38,171 nt of DNA from Romeriopsis navalis LEGE 11480 (GCF_015207035.1 NZ_JADEXQ010000062.1:1-38171); one strand, 5' to 3'. Shown: positions 9,252-18,194, numbered from the stretch's first letter. Numbers and translations are program-made. Notes: generated by a model from the letters alone, not told the origin.

Positions 9252-10811
9252 ATGACCGGCGACGCAATTACTGCACTCAGCGCACTAGGGGCGTTAATCA
9301 TTCTTGGCATTGGCTACTATCGAGCCCGTCCCTACGGACGTTTAGGCATCTTCTCCTGGCTTCAGTCCGTATCACTAATGTTTCCTTGGCTGGTATTTTT
9401 TGGTTTATTCGCTACGGGCATTTATCTCAATCTGGTCGGCATTTTGTTTCTGCTAGTCGGATCAACCGCAACCTATATTTTGCTGGGGCGCGAGGTGCGA
9501 TCACTGTCCCAACAAGCAATTGCCAAACAGTCCGAAGAACTGGCAGCAGAGGCAAAAATCAATCCTAACCCCATCAACGATCGTCCAGCGGAAACCACCA
9601 CAGACGCTGCTACACCAACACCCAGTGATGCCACAAATCCGCCAGCGGTAAAAGCACAAGGTCCCAACTCCCCAATCGATGCGGCTTTACCCCTATTTGA
9701 GCCAATGCCCGCCGCTGATATTGCGATGGCAAAGGAAATTTTTGGCATCGATAGTTTTTTTGCTACCGAAACCGTGCCCTACCAAAACGGTGTGATCTTT
9801 AATGGCAATCTCCGTGGAGATGCCGTAGAGGTCCATACGCAACTCTCTGATCGCTTAGCCACACGGTTCAACGATCGCTATCGTCTCTTTTTGATTGAAA
9901 ATCCCGAAGGCCGACCAACAGTCGTCGTGCTGCCCAGTGAAAATGATCCGAAACCGTTGACAATCGCCCAAAAAATTGTCGCTATTGCCTTAGGGATCGC
10001 CACAATCATCACCTGCCTGGAAACTTCCGGCTTTCTGCTCGGCTTTGACTTCTATCAAAACATCAGCCGCTACCCAGAAGTCTTACCCCTCGCAAGTGGC
10101 CTCATCAGTGTCTTAGTAATCCATGAAATTGGTCATTGGGTTGCCGCACGTCGCTATCAGGTCAAACTCAGCTGGCCATTTTTCCTCCCAACCTGGCAGA
10201 TTGGCGCTTTCGGTGCGCTCACCCGGTTTGAATCACTGCTGCCAAATCGCAACGCCTTATTTGATATTGCGTTTGCCGGGCCCTTGGCCGGCGGGGGGCT
10301 TTCCTTCATCATGTTGCTCATCGGTCTCGTAATCTCAAATGGTGAAAGTAGTTTCCAAATTCCCACCATTTTCTTTGAAGGCTCAATCTTAGTCGGCACA
10401 TTCGCAAAAACCCTACTGCATGAGTCGCTACAGCAAACCATGGTGAACGTCCATCCATTGGTCGTGATTGGTTGGATTGGCCTGATTTATACCGCGATCA
10501 ATCTAATGCCAGCGGGCTGTCTTGACGGGGGCCGCATGATTCAAGCGATTTATGGTCGGCGAACCGCTCGGACAACAACAATCGCCACATTCATCTTACT
10601 CGCCGTAATCTCGTTGATTAATCCCTTGGCGCTGTACTGGGCAATTTTGATTTTGTTCCTACAGCGTAATTTGGAACGCCCCAGTCTTAACGAGTTAACT
10701 GAACCCGATGATACAAGAGCAGGATTAGCACTAATTGCATTATTTATGATGATTACCATCTTGTTACCCCTCACACCAAGTCTCGCAGGCCGTTTAGGCA
10801 TCGGGGGTTAG
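9252..10811 (+). CDS. EGY-type site-2 protease (peptidase M50 family)
   Basis: An intramembrane zinc metalloprotease of 519 residues. Two N-terminal spans (about 5-25 and 38-78) precede a Thr/Ala/Pro-rich linker (about 100-145). A soluble domain follows, with the EGY signature GNLRGDAVEVHTQL and DRYRLFLIENPEGRPTVVVL. The protease core has HEIGHWVA (His291, Glu292, His295 as zinc ligands and catalytic Glu), SWPFFLPTWQIGAFGALTRF, then HPLVVIGWIGLIYTAINLMP and AGCLDGGRM with Asp425 as third ligand. All catalytic residues are present. The region around NLMPAGCLDGG and the C-terminal ERPSLNELTEPDD resemble chloroplast EGY1. Its substrate is unknown. It is transcribed alone, just upstream of the partner-switching cassette. 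Start fixed by GAGGG at 9241. Confidence 0.92.
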   Translation: MTGDAITALSALGALIILGIGYYRARPYGRLGIFSWLQSVSLMFPWLVFFGLFATGIYLNLVGILFLLVGSTATYILLGREVRSLSQQAIAKQSEELAAEAKINPNPINDRPAETTTDAATPTPSDATNPPAVKAQGPNSPIDAALPLFEPMPAADIAMAKEIFGIDSFFATETVPYQNGVIFNGNLRGDAVEVHTQLSDRLATRFNDRYRLFLIENPEGRPTVVVLPSENDPKPLTIAQKIVAIALGIATIITCLETSGFLLGFDFYQNISRYPEVLPLASGLISVLVIHEIGHWVAARRYQVKLSWPFFLPTWQIGAFGALTRFESLLPNRNALFDIAFAGPLAGGGLSFIMLLIGLVISNGESSFQIPTIFFEGSILVGTFAKTLLHESLQQTMVNVHPLVVIGWIGLIYTAINLMPAGCLDGGRMIQAIYGRRTARTTTIATFILLAVISLINPLALYWAILILFLQRNLERPSLNELTEPDDTRAGLALIALFMMITILLPLTPSLAGRLGIGG

Positions 10812-10982
10812 GCTGGAACTAACCCGGCACATCAGCCCCTGTGGCAACCCCGACGGCGATCGGGCTTTGGCAACTCCGAATGGCGAAATGAAAGCGTTAC
10901 TCTCGGTCAATGCTTGGGCATTCTGGAAATGAAAGCGTCTGCAACCTCGCAGGTGCCAAGTCATTTAAGATTGTGGGGACGC

Positions 10983-12653
10983 ATGAATCTTGATTCCCAG
11001 CCGAAACTCAAGATGTTGATCGTGGACGATGAGCCAGATAATCTTGATCTGCTTTATCGCACGTTCCGCTTAGAGTTCCAAGTCCTGCGGGCCGAAAGTG
11101 CCCCAGCTGCCCTAGAGCTGCTTGATCGTCATGGCGAAGTGGCGATTATTATTTCGGATCAGCGCATGCCCGAGATGCTGGGAACCGAGTTTCTCAGTCG
11201 TACGGTCGAGCGTTTCCCCGATACCATTCGGATGGTGTTAACCGCTTACACCGATGTCAAAGACCTGGTGGATGCAATTAACTCCGGTAAAGTCTTCAAA
11301 TACATTACGAAACCGTGGACCCAGCAGCAGCTCCAAGCAGTTGTGCGGCAGGCCGCTGAAACTTATAAATTGGTCAAACAGCGGACCGATAAGTTACAGC
11401 AAGCCCTCAGGCGTGAATCAACATTCAATAGCGTCACCACGGCCATCCGTGAGTCGATTGACTATACGAGTATGCTGCCGACAATCGTGCAAGCGATCGG
11501 GCATACCTTCCAAGCCAGCTGCGGACTGCTCCATACCGTTGAAGAGGGAGAACGCTCACCCCAACCCTTGCTCTATGCGAGTGATGATTGTGAAGCCGAT
11601 CTCGCCATCTTGAACGAAAGCATCATGTCGACGATTGATTTAGTCGTCACAGACCGGCGAACTGAAGTGCAGGCGATCGAGCAAGATAACCAAACCTGGC
11701 ATCATCTCGTTTTGCCACTCCGCTATCAGAATGATTTGCTGGCCGTTCTCAACTTGGTCCGTGCTGGCACCGAGAATATTTGGACACCAGCCGACATTGA
11801 TCTGATTCAAGGCGTAATTGAGCAAGCGGCCCTTGCAATTTCCCAAGCCAAATTGCATCAACAAACTCGCCAACAAGCACAGCAGATGCGGTCAGAGCTG
11901 GCAGTTGCGCGCCAAATCCAAAGCAATTTACTCCGCCAAAACATCCCGGAATTTGCGTCAGCAAAAGTTCAGGCTTGTTGCCATCCAGCCCGCGAAGTCG
12001 GCGGCGACTTCTTTGAAGTCTATGATCACCCCCAAGGCGATATCTGGGTTGCGGTGGGCGACGTATCGGGGAAAGGGGTACCGGCAGCGCTCTTCATGGC
12101 AAGTGCAATTTCCGTACTCCGGCGTGAAATGGCACAGGAAATATCTCCGCATCCCGAGGATGTAATGCGTAGCCTGAATCAAACGCTGATGGAGGATCTC
12201 GTTAGTACCAACTGTTTCATTACAATGGTACTGGCGAAATTTAATCCCACCACGGGCGAATTGTTCTACGCCAATGCTGGACATTTGTATCCCATGATTT
12301 GGTCCGCCGCTGAGCTCAGTCAGACGGAAGAACCGGAATATCTCATGCGCCGGGGGATTCCACTAGGCATTCTTCCGACCTGGAAAGGTGAATCAGGCAA
12401 CCGCATGATGCAATCCGGTGAATTTTTCCTACTCACTAGCGATGGCCTCACAGAAGCTTCAATCCGCATGCCAGTAGCTGTCGGAGCCGCCAATGCCGCT
12501 GATGATTTCGTCCAACTTCAACAGTCAGGCCTATGGCAGTTATTACGCGAGCAAAATCAGGAGTTTGACCTGAAGAATTTACTCGAAACGATTCGACAGC
12601 ACACTGTTGCTCAAGAAGACGACCAAACTATGCTCTCTCTGGAGGTTCTTTAG
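10983..12653 (+). CDS. Response regulator with GAF and PP2C (SpoIIE/RsbU-type) phosphatase domains
   Basis: 556 residues from the ATG at 10983, which follows GTGGGGACGC; the frame is open further upstream to a TTG at 10914. Residues about 8-125 are a receiver domain (LIVDDEPDN, phosphoacceptor Asp59 in SDQRMP, VLTAYTD, KYITKPW). Residues about 150-305 form a GAF domain, followed by a coiled helix (QQTRQQAQQMRSELAVARQI). The rest is the PP2C-like phosphatase: GGDFFEVYDH, VAVGDVSGKGVPAALFMA, NQTLMEDL, YANAGHLYP, LLTSDGLTEA and a final EDDQTMLSLEV, with the metal-binding Asp residues present. Such enzymes dephosphorylate an anti-sigma-factor antagonist (STAS protein) when the receiver is phosphorylated. 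The next gene, two bases downstream, is the expected counter-acting kinase. Confidence 0.93.
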   Translation: MNLDSQPKLKMLIVDDEPDNLDLLYRTFRLEFQVLRAESAPAALELLDRHGEVAIIISDQRMPEMLGTEFLSRTVERFPDTIRMVLTAYTDVKDLVDAINSGKVFKYITKPWTQQQLQAVVRQAAETYKLVKQRTDKLQQALRRESTFNSVTTAIRESIDYTSMLPTIVQAIGHTFQASCGLLHTVEEGERSPQPLLYASDDCEADLAILNESIMSTIDLVVTDRRTEVQAIEQDNQTWHHLVLPLRYQNDLLAVLNLVRAGTENIWTPADIDLIQGVIEQAALAISQAKLHQQTRQQAQQMRSELAVARQIQSNLLRQNIPEFASAKVQACCHPAREVGGDFFEVYDHPQGDIWVAVGDVSGKGVPAALFMASAISVLRREMAQEISPHPEDVMRSLNQTLMEDLVSTNCFITMVLAKFNPTTGELFYANAGHLYPMIWSAAELSQTEEPEYLMRRGIPLGILPTWKGESGNRMMQSGEFFLLTSDGLTEASIRMPVAVGAANAADDFVQLQQSGLWQLLREQNQEFDLKNLLETIRQHTVAQEDDQTMLSLEVL

Positions 12654-12655
12654 GA

Positions 12656-13093
12656 ATGAAGACCGAACTCCATGTTCCTAGCGACATTCGCTTTTTGATG
12701 CTGGCAGAAGATTGGCTTCTGGGCAGTCTGAAGTTAGAAGTTGGCGAAACCGTTGACTGGTCCAAACAAGCCGCCCGGTTACGCCTTGCTTTAGCTGAGG
12801 CCTACTCCAATGTTGTGCGTCATGCTCACCGTGAACAACCCCATTTACCCGTCGTCATTTGTTTAGAAATTGACAACCAGGAAATGGCACTCGAAATCTG
12901 GGATCGCGGCGCGGGATACAACCCGGATGCCTATAAAGCACCCTCCCCAGAAGACCGCCAAGAACACGGCTACGGCTGGATGATTCTCAACCGCCTGATG
13001 GATAGCGTGGAATATCAGTCCCAACTTGATGGTCGTAATTGCCTCAAACTAGCGGCTAATCTACCAGAAGTTGCAGTCACAGAAGCAGCTTAA
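12656..13093 (+). CDS. RsbW-like anti-sigma/serine kinase (HATPase_c)
   Basis: 145 residues with the GHKL ATPase fold: N-box RLALAEAYSNVVRHAH (about 43-58), LEIWDRGAGYNPD as the G1 box, HGYGWMILNRLMDSVEY as the G2 region. There is no membrane span. Family members bind and inhibit a sigma factor or other target and phosphorylate a STAS antagonist; the phosphatase encoded just upstream would reverse that. Its ATG is two bases after the upstream stop and is served by GGAGG inside the previous gene (12641), so the two are translationally coupled. No STAS protein or sigma factor is encoded in the window, so the cognate partners must be elsewhere. Confidence 0.9.
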   Translation: MKTELHVPSDIRFLMLAEDWLLGSLKLEVGETVDWSKQAARLRLALAEAYSNVVRHAHREQPHLPVVICLEIDNQEMALEIWDRGAGYNPDAYKAPSPEDRQEHGYGWMILNRLMDSVEYQSQLDGRNCLKLAANLPEVAVTEAA

Positions 13094-14075
13094 GTCAAAC
13101 AGCTTGTGCAACACAGTTAACCATACGATGATGATTCACCCCGCTGCACGATCGTGCAGCGGGGTGAGCCGTTCTAGATCAGTGTCGCATCATTCTAGAC
13201 ATGTAACAATACGGATAGTAATTACCCGGACTTCACAGCAATTTCACGGAATATTTCAGCAAAATCGCGCTAGTTAGATTGATCCAGGCCGCGTTAGCAT
13301 AGCAGCAACAGTTTAATGCAGATAGATCGGCTCAGTCCTCACTAATGTCTGAGGATACCCCCGATTTAGCTGCGACTTTTCAGGGTGTCTTAGAGTCACA
13401 GCAATTTGTGCCTCAATCGTGGTGATCATCATAGTCTCGTTCATAAGTGACTAGATATCGATGACCAAAAATAATTGGAATTGCTCAATACGCTAGAAAT
13501 CTAGCCGATTGCGTTTTTTCCGTACCGTGCTTTTCGGAAACATTGTTCACAGTAATCACACAACTAACTTTAGGGAATTTACCTCCCTGGATAGACTTAA
13601 TCTAACAGGTGAGGTTGATAGATTAGTAAGTGTCAAACTGCCACACCCCCAAATATTGCAACAAACTTTGCAGTAGCTGGCAGCGTCGGTTCAGTTAATT
13701 ATCCCAATGTGGTCGTTAAGAATACCGGCTTAATCTTGGTGTTCCCATGTGTATCCCTCACAGTTCAAGGACATGTCATACAGTGATGGCGTCATGCCGC
13801 TCAAGCAATTTCTATCGTTCCAACTTCTAGCAGTATCGGATTTTTGCACTCCGGCCAGATTTGGCGCGATTGAAGTTTGAACGGTTTCGTACTACTGGGT
13901 ATCGAACTTCAACGGTTCACCAGTTCCAATCTTTTAGCAGCAAATGCGGTTGGAGAACAGAGGTATTAAACCGTCTTGGCGGACTATTGCAACAGCGAAT
14001 TGGTGATTCCCCCTAAGCCAAATCAATGTCAATCATTTTTTTAGTATTTACAAAGATTTTGGTGAGATTAAATTC
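13094..14075. other. Long gene-free region between the partner-switching cassette and the XRE gene
   Basis: 982 bases with no credible long ORF. It contains the 32-bp palindrome at 13136-13167 and several smaller hairpins: GCTAG/CTAGC at 13492-13505, TTTCCG/CGGAAA at 13517-13540, TAATCTA/TAGATTA at 13598-13625 and TTGAAGTT/AACTTCAA at 13870-13912. A 26-codon ORF starts at ATG 13345 and ends at TGA 13423-13425, without a ribosome site. The region is AT-richer than its surroundings near 13430-13630. It may hold a non-coding RNA, a long leader of the XRE gene, or degraded sequence; I cannot decide. Confidence 0.4.
13136..13167. repeat. Perfect 32-bp palindrome downstream of the anti-sigma kinase gene
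   Basis: TCACCCCGCTGCACGA followed immediately by its exact complement, so the element is a 16+16-bp perfect palindrome centred on CGATCG. It begins 43 bases after the stop at 13093. In RNA it would form a GC-rich hairpin and could act as a terminator or mRNA 3'-end stabiliser, but no run of T follows (GCCGTTCT). As DNA it could bind a dimeric protein. Confidence 0.8.
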
Positions 14076-14435
14076 ATGGCTAGGGCAGGAAAAGCATTAA
14101 AACGTGTATTAACACGGTACGGAATTAGCCAGAACCAACTGGCAACAACAATGGGTATTGATCGCTCCAATGTGAGTCGCTGGGTCAGTGAGAGTCGCGA
14201 TCCGTCAGCCGAAGCGGTCGCTCAAATTAAGCAAGCATTAGTTCACTTACAGCCCCCTGCGGCCGAGGATTTTGTCCAATTCTACTTATATGAAGGGATG
14301 GAAGAAGCTAAGACAATCCCAGCGACGCCAACGTCGGAGCATGGAACCAACATTGGCATTCAACCTTCGTCTCAAGTTACAACACCGACAACCTTAACGC
14401 CGGTTCCGAGTCGGCATCCAGGCTTTGTGATGTAA
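14076..14435 (+). CDS. Short XRE-type helix-turn-helix regulator
   Basis: 119 residues. Residues 5-60 are a Cro/C1-type HTH: LTRYGISQNQLATTMGIDRS, NVSRWVSESRDPSAEAVAQI, with the recognition helix around RSNVSRWV. The remaining about 60 residues are Pro/Thr/Ser-rich (TIPATPTSEHG, TTPTTLTPVPS), disordered, and end in HPGFVM. No sensor domain is visible, so the target and signal are unknown. The ATG has GGTGAG 11 bases upstream. It is preceded by 982 bases without a gene and followed by a strong hairpin terminator shared with petL on the other strand. Confidence 0.85.
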   Translation: MARAGKALKRVLTRYGISQNQLATTMGIDRSNVSRWVSESRDPSAEAVAQIKQALVHLQPPAAEDFVQFYLYEGMEEAKTIPATPTSEHGTNIGIQPSSQVTTPTTLTPVPSRHPGFVM

Positions 14436-14466
14436 CAGTCAACGCTCCTAGCAAGTTAATTTAATC

Positions 14467-14505
14467 AAAATGCCTCTCGATGCAGCTTGCATCGAGAGGC
14501 ATTTT
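14467..14505. terminator. Bidirectional rho-independent terminator between the XRE gene and petL
   Basis: A perfect 18-bp stem (14467-14484 paired with 14488-14505) around the three-base loop GCT. The stem begins with AAAA and ends with TTTT, so each transcript direction would have a U tract. It lies 31 bases after the XRE stop and 35 bases beyond the petL stop on the opposite strand, so it can end both convergent transcripts. Confidence 0.93.
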
Positions 14506-14540
14506 ACTCAGCACAGTGTTGGCGGGCACAAATCAAACGC

Positions 14541-14636
14541 CTAAATCAGCTTCACTGCTCGCAAACCAAACATCAAGCCAACTGCCAAGCCAAAGGAAAC
14601 AGCCAGGAACAAAAAGAAAGCAACTACAGTACCCAT
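14541..14636 (-). CDS. petL: Cytochrome b6f complex subunit PetL
   Basis: 31 residues, on the minus strand from ATG (14636-14634) to TAG (14543-14541). The peptide starts MGTVVAFFLFLAVSFGLA, forms a single membrane helix, and ends GLRAVKLI. This architecture (short hydrophobic start, GLAVGLMFGLR middle, basic residues then KLI at the end) matches PetL as I recall it from filamentous cyanobacteria such as Mastigocladus. PetL is a one-helix subunit that stabilises the b6f dimer in the thylakoid. A GGGAG ribosome site lies eight bases upstream of the ATG. It is transcribed from the aroB side, divergently from aroB, and ends at the shared terminator. Another small membrane protein is the alternative. 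Confidence 0.72.
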   Translation of the reverse strand: MGTVVAFFLFLAVSFGLAVGLMFGLRAVKLI

Positions 14637-14833
14637 CAGAAATTCTCCCAAAATAAGCTCTATAGAAAACTATACAGAAAGGTTGAAGCAAGGGAAATAT
14701 TTCTCAACCAAAGTTCTCCAATATGACATAGAAAATTACGGCTAGCTTGGCGCGATCGATGACTCCCAAAGCGACAGACGCAACCATATGCCAAAATGAA
14801 ACCGGTTCGAAATTCTGCATCCCGTCTTCCACC

Positions 14834-15973
14834 ATGCCTGCTTCTAACTTAAATCCCGCGGCGAACGCCGCACAAACCATTACGGTTGAACTCCCCCAGA
14901 ATCCTTACAATATTTCGATCGCCAACGGTAATCTTGCAACGATCGGAACGGCGATGCAGAATCCCCAACTGAAGCTGGGACGAAAGGTTTTAGTTGTATC
15001 CAACCCAACGATTTTCAAACACTATGGCCAAATCGTCGTTGCCGCGATCGAAGCTGCCGGGTTTAGCGTCAATTCCTGCATTTTGCCAGCCGGTGAACGC
15101 TATAAAACACCGGCTTCCATTCAGAAAATCCACGATGCCGCCCTCGAAATGCGCTTGGAACGGTCATCGACAATGGTGGCACTCGGCGGCGGCGTCATTG
15201 GCGATATGACCGGTTTTGCTGCGGCAACTTGGCTGCGCGGCATTAATGTCATTCAAGTCCCGACGAGCCTGCTGGCCATGGTGGATTCGTCGATCGGCGG
15301 CAAAACCGGCGTGAATCATCCCAAGGGGAAAAATTTGATTGGAGCATTTCATCAGCCGAAGCTTGTTGTCATTGATCCGACAGTCCTTAAAACCCTGCCA
15401 GCTCGAGAATTTCGGGCGGGTATGGCCGAAGTCATCAAATATGGGGTGAATTGGGATAAAGCCTTATTTGAGCATATGGAAGCAGCTAAGCGCCTCGACC
15501 AGCTGCGTTACGTCAGCGAAGCGCTGCTCAACACCATCATCACCCATTCCTGCCAAGCTAAAGCCGTCGTCGTCGCCAAGGATGAAAAGGAATCAGGATT
15601 AAGGGAAATCCTCAACTATGGCCATACGATCGGACATGCGGTCGAAAGTCTCACGGGGTATCGTGTCGTCAATCATGGCGAAGGGGTTGGTATCGGCATG
15701 GTGGCCGCCGGGGAGATTGCCGTCGAAATGGGCTGGTGGAGCCGTGAGGAGTGCGATCGCCAAAATATTTTGATCGAGAAATGTCACCTTCCCACCCGAT
15801 TACCCGCCATCATTGACATCAGTGCCGTCGTACCGAAGCTACAAACAGATAAAAAGGTGAAAGCGGGCAAAGTCCGATTTGTTCTCCCCAAACAAATTGG
15901 CACAGTTGCAGTTACCGACCAAGTCACACCAGAAATTATCCAACCCGTCCTTCAACAACTCGCATCAGCTTAA
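14834..15973 (+). CDS. aroB: 3-dehydroquinate synthase
   Basis: Second step of the shikimate pathway, DAHP to 3-dehydroquinate, using NAD and zinc. 379 residues from the ATG at 14834, close to the normal 360. Motifs: [86 protein letters not shown] and [10 protein letters not shown], covering the nucleotide- and zinc-binding residues. Upstream in-frame starts exist (ATG 14759, TTG 14747), but the added residues ([16 protein letters not shown]) are not typical of the family. No clear Shine-Dalgarno precedes any of them. Divergent from petL; the promoters for both should lie in 14637-14833. The gene stands alone, with a small hairpin (16001-16025) after it. Confidence 0.95.
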   Translation: MPASNLNPAANAAQTITVELPQNPYNISIANGNLATIGTAMQNPQLKLGRKVLVVSNPTIFKHYGQIVVAAIEAAGFSVNSCILPAGERYKTPASIQKIHDAALEMRLERSSTMVALGGGVIGDMTGFAAATWLRGINVIQVPTSLLAMVDSSIGGKTGVNHPKGKNLIGAFHQPKLVVIDPTVLKTLPAREFRAGMAEVIKYGVNWDKALFEHMEAAKRLDQLRYVSEALLNTIITHSCQAKAVVVAKDEKESGLREILNYGHTIGHAVESLTGYRVVNHGEGVGIGMVAAGEIAVEMGWWSREECDRQNILIEKCHLPTRLPAIIDISAVVPKLQTDKKVKAGKVRFVLPKQIGTVAVTDQVTPEIIQPVLQQLASA

Positions 15974-17351
15974 GCAAGGTACTTATTGGAGCTTCAGCAT
16001 CTCCCTCTAAGTGATATAGAGGGAGTCGATATCGTCATGGCCTGCCAAATCGTGGTCGAACAAACCAATCGGCCACGATTACTCACCTTCAATATCTTGC
16101 CACCGGCCTTTAGCCATTGGCTCGTCAGCTTTGGGCTATGACACGAATCCGGCATTGAACAAATCCGACATCCAGAGCATTCACAAAGTGCCACCGAAAA
16201 AGCTGTCACAAGAGTCACTACGGCTAGCACAATCAATCATCTGCCACAAAGCATTCACCGCATCGGGCTTTTCGTGCGGCTTTAATTTGAGCACTGTACG
16301 CCAATAGCCATCAGCTTGATCAGACTCCAGACATCCATTCAAAATTTCAATTAAGGCCCAACATTAGACTTAAACATCGCATTGCACCAGCCATGCGGCC
16401 AACAAAAAAATAGCGAAAATTAAGCCGATTGTCCTGACATCTAGCGCGTCACGGTATCCAATTGAATAAGCGACACATGAAGCATCACAAATATTGCCCT
16501 GATCAATCAAGATTGGATCGAGGTTCTAAGCAGACGATGATTAATCGGCAAAACCATACCACTGAACCATCTCACCACTCATGTTCGAGCCGGAGAGGTG
16601 CCGCAGTGGGGCAGTTCAGCTCATTAATTCATGTGCTGATTTAGAACGGTTCCCTGAATGTATCTCGATTAACTGGTTGGAGTCCCAACTCGTCACATCA
16701 ACTACGGGTGCGGTTGCGTACCTCGCACCCGATCGGCAACTCATGTTTGATCAAGTATCAAGTCATCGCTAATTTATATGGCGGCGCCCCCTGAATACAG
16801 AGTCAAACTTGGTTGCACCAGTTCATTTGCACAACCCTAATTCCTGAGTTATTTTCCAGCTGGCCGTTCCACAGTCGTCACATAAATCACCTGCATAAAA
16901 CACTCTGAAGCCAAACGATACAAGTATTCGGCATCATTTGTCATAAATCGATGCTCATTACTTCGGACGGCTATGACCAACCAAGGTTACAACCCCTGAT
17001 TGATCTCCATCACTTAGTCTCGATTCCCGATTGTGAAATACTCAATCTACGAATCAAACTGCATCACAAGTTAATTGACGTTCGCAGACCACAAATTGTG
17101 CCAGATTATATTTTAGGCATTAAACAATTTGTAATGCTCAGCAGTCATTTTACGTTGCTGTATGAATTGTTGTTCCATACCTTTGCTCAACTTCATCTTG
17201 GTTAACACTTACGTTGAGATATTTAATTATTTCAAGTGAAAGAATAAATCAAGGATTCTTCCGCAGTAAGTGCATTCAGACAATTACCCGTTGATATCGG
17301 CGTTCAATCTACCGAGTCAAACCTTAGCGTGTTTTCCTGGAGTGCTAGACA
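15974..17351. other. Gene-poor tract, possibly decayed coding DNA
   Basis: 1378 bases without a gene I can name. Right after aroB is a 9-bp-stem hairpin (CTCCCTCTA, 16001-16009, with 16017-16025). On the minus strand 16181-16363 is a stop-to-stop frame of 60 residues with protein-like content (GYWRTVLKLKPHEKPDAVN) but no good start. A 31-codon minus ORF at 16849-16944 (MTNDAEYLYRLASECF...) and an 84-codon plus ORF at 16951-17205 are also present. An 8-bp-stem hairpin lies at 16705-16731. Short protein-like segments in several frames, broken by stops, are what an eroded gene would leave, but chance is not excluded. The last 13 bases hold GGAG for the next gene. Confidence 0.35.
16001..16025 (+). 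terminator. Small hairpin after aroB, possible terminator
   Basis: CTCCCTCTA (16001-16009) pairs with TAGAGGGAG (16017-16025) around a seven-base loop, 28 bases after the aroB stop. No T tract follows, so termination activity is uncertain. Confidence 0.4.
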
Positions 17352-18092
17352 ATGTTGCGATTAGTCGACCCAGCGGTAGCGATGTTTCCCGCCCATGGCA
17401 CATCACTCAGCGACCCATGGAGTCATTTAAGTCAATGCTCCACTCTGCAATCGGCCGTTGAGCAAGTTGCAGAAATCTATGAGTTTCAATGGCATCCTTA
17501 CTTTATTTGGATGCAAAGTATTAGTAGCGATCGGGGCCAATTCGTCCGATCACAAGTGCCCTTTCAATATGCGATCGAGGCATTTTCCCAAGCGTTCGTC
17601 ATGGTTTTCGATCGTGCCGAGATGACACAACAAGCCGCAGAGCCGTCAATTATCCAACCCTCGAACAATGCGCCTAGCCCACCACAGCTAGCTTTTCAGC
17701 GCTGCCTCCAGAGTCTCGAAACCCGCGCTGATTTGGCGAAAACCTGCCCCATTGAAATTGCGGCGGCCAATCACCACATCCTCAATCACTGTCTCACCCA
17801 GTCAGTTGAATCTGGGGCGGCTTTATTAGGCATGATTGAGTATCTCTATGTCGATATCAGTGCCACAATTTCACAGATTATTCAGCAACGCGATTGGGCG
17901 GATTGCAACAGCGATTTCTATTACATGATTCATGAGGCATTGGAAATCAACCCCAACCGCGATTTACTCACCCTGGCCAATCGAACCTGGCATGATCCCC
18001 AAAGTCGCCGACAAACAGCCCAATCCCTGATGTTAGGAGCACAGTATCTTTGGGAAATGTACGATGGACTCTATCCTGACCCACTCGATTAG
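17352..18092 (+). CDS. Putative heme-oxygenase-fold (iron-containing redox enzyme-like) protein
   Basis: 246 residues, predicted all-helical and soluble. The arrangement suggests the TenA/PqqC/heme-oxygenase fold: a helix with EFQWHPYFIWMQ (about 45-56), a second with PFQYAIEAFSQAF, the central AAANHHILNHCLTQ, the hydrophobic helix ALLGMIEYLYVDISATISQI, then DFYYMIHEALEINPNRDLL and a final QSLMLGAQYLWEMYDGLY. In di-iron members the penultimate helix carries H..(D/E)..H; here the second His position is not obvious (INPNR), so metal binding may be altered. The ATG is preceded by GGAG (17339). Separated by 102 bases from the following glycosyltransferase gene. Fold-level inference only; no substrate can be given. 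Confidence 0.6.
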   Translation: MLRLVDPAVAMFPAHGTSLSDPWSHLSQCSTLQSAVEQVAEIYEFQWHPYFIWMQSISSDRGQFVRSQVPFQYAIEAFSQAFVMVFDRAEMTQQAAEPSIIQPSNNAPSPPQLAFQRCLQSLETRADLAKTCPIEIAAANHHILNHCLTQSVESGAALLGMIEYLYVDISATISQIIQQRDWADCNSDFYYMIHEALEINPNRDLLTLANRTWHDPQSRRQTAQSLMLGAQYLWEMYDGLYPDPLD

Positions 18093-18194
18093 GGTGAAGT
18101 CACACGAGCGCCGCTTGACGCAATTGCCCCTCCCACCAGTATCCTGGTAAAGCCAACAAATTATTGGTCAAGCGCATCGCCGTGGGGCACGTCT

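Noticed and set aside
13345-13425. 26-codon ORF in the gene-free region
   Set aside because: No ribosome site and too short to judge.
14487-14726. 79-codon plus-strand ORF between the XRE gene and aroB
   Set aside because: It runs antisense to petL, overlaps the terminator stem and has low-complexity Lys/Gln/Asn content with no ribosome site.
16951-17205. 84-codon plus-strand ORF as a gene
   Set aside because: No ribosome site, several rare codons and no recognisable motif; kept only as part of the gene-poor tract.
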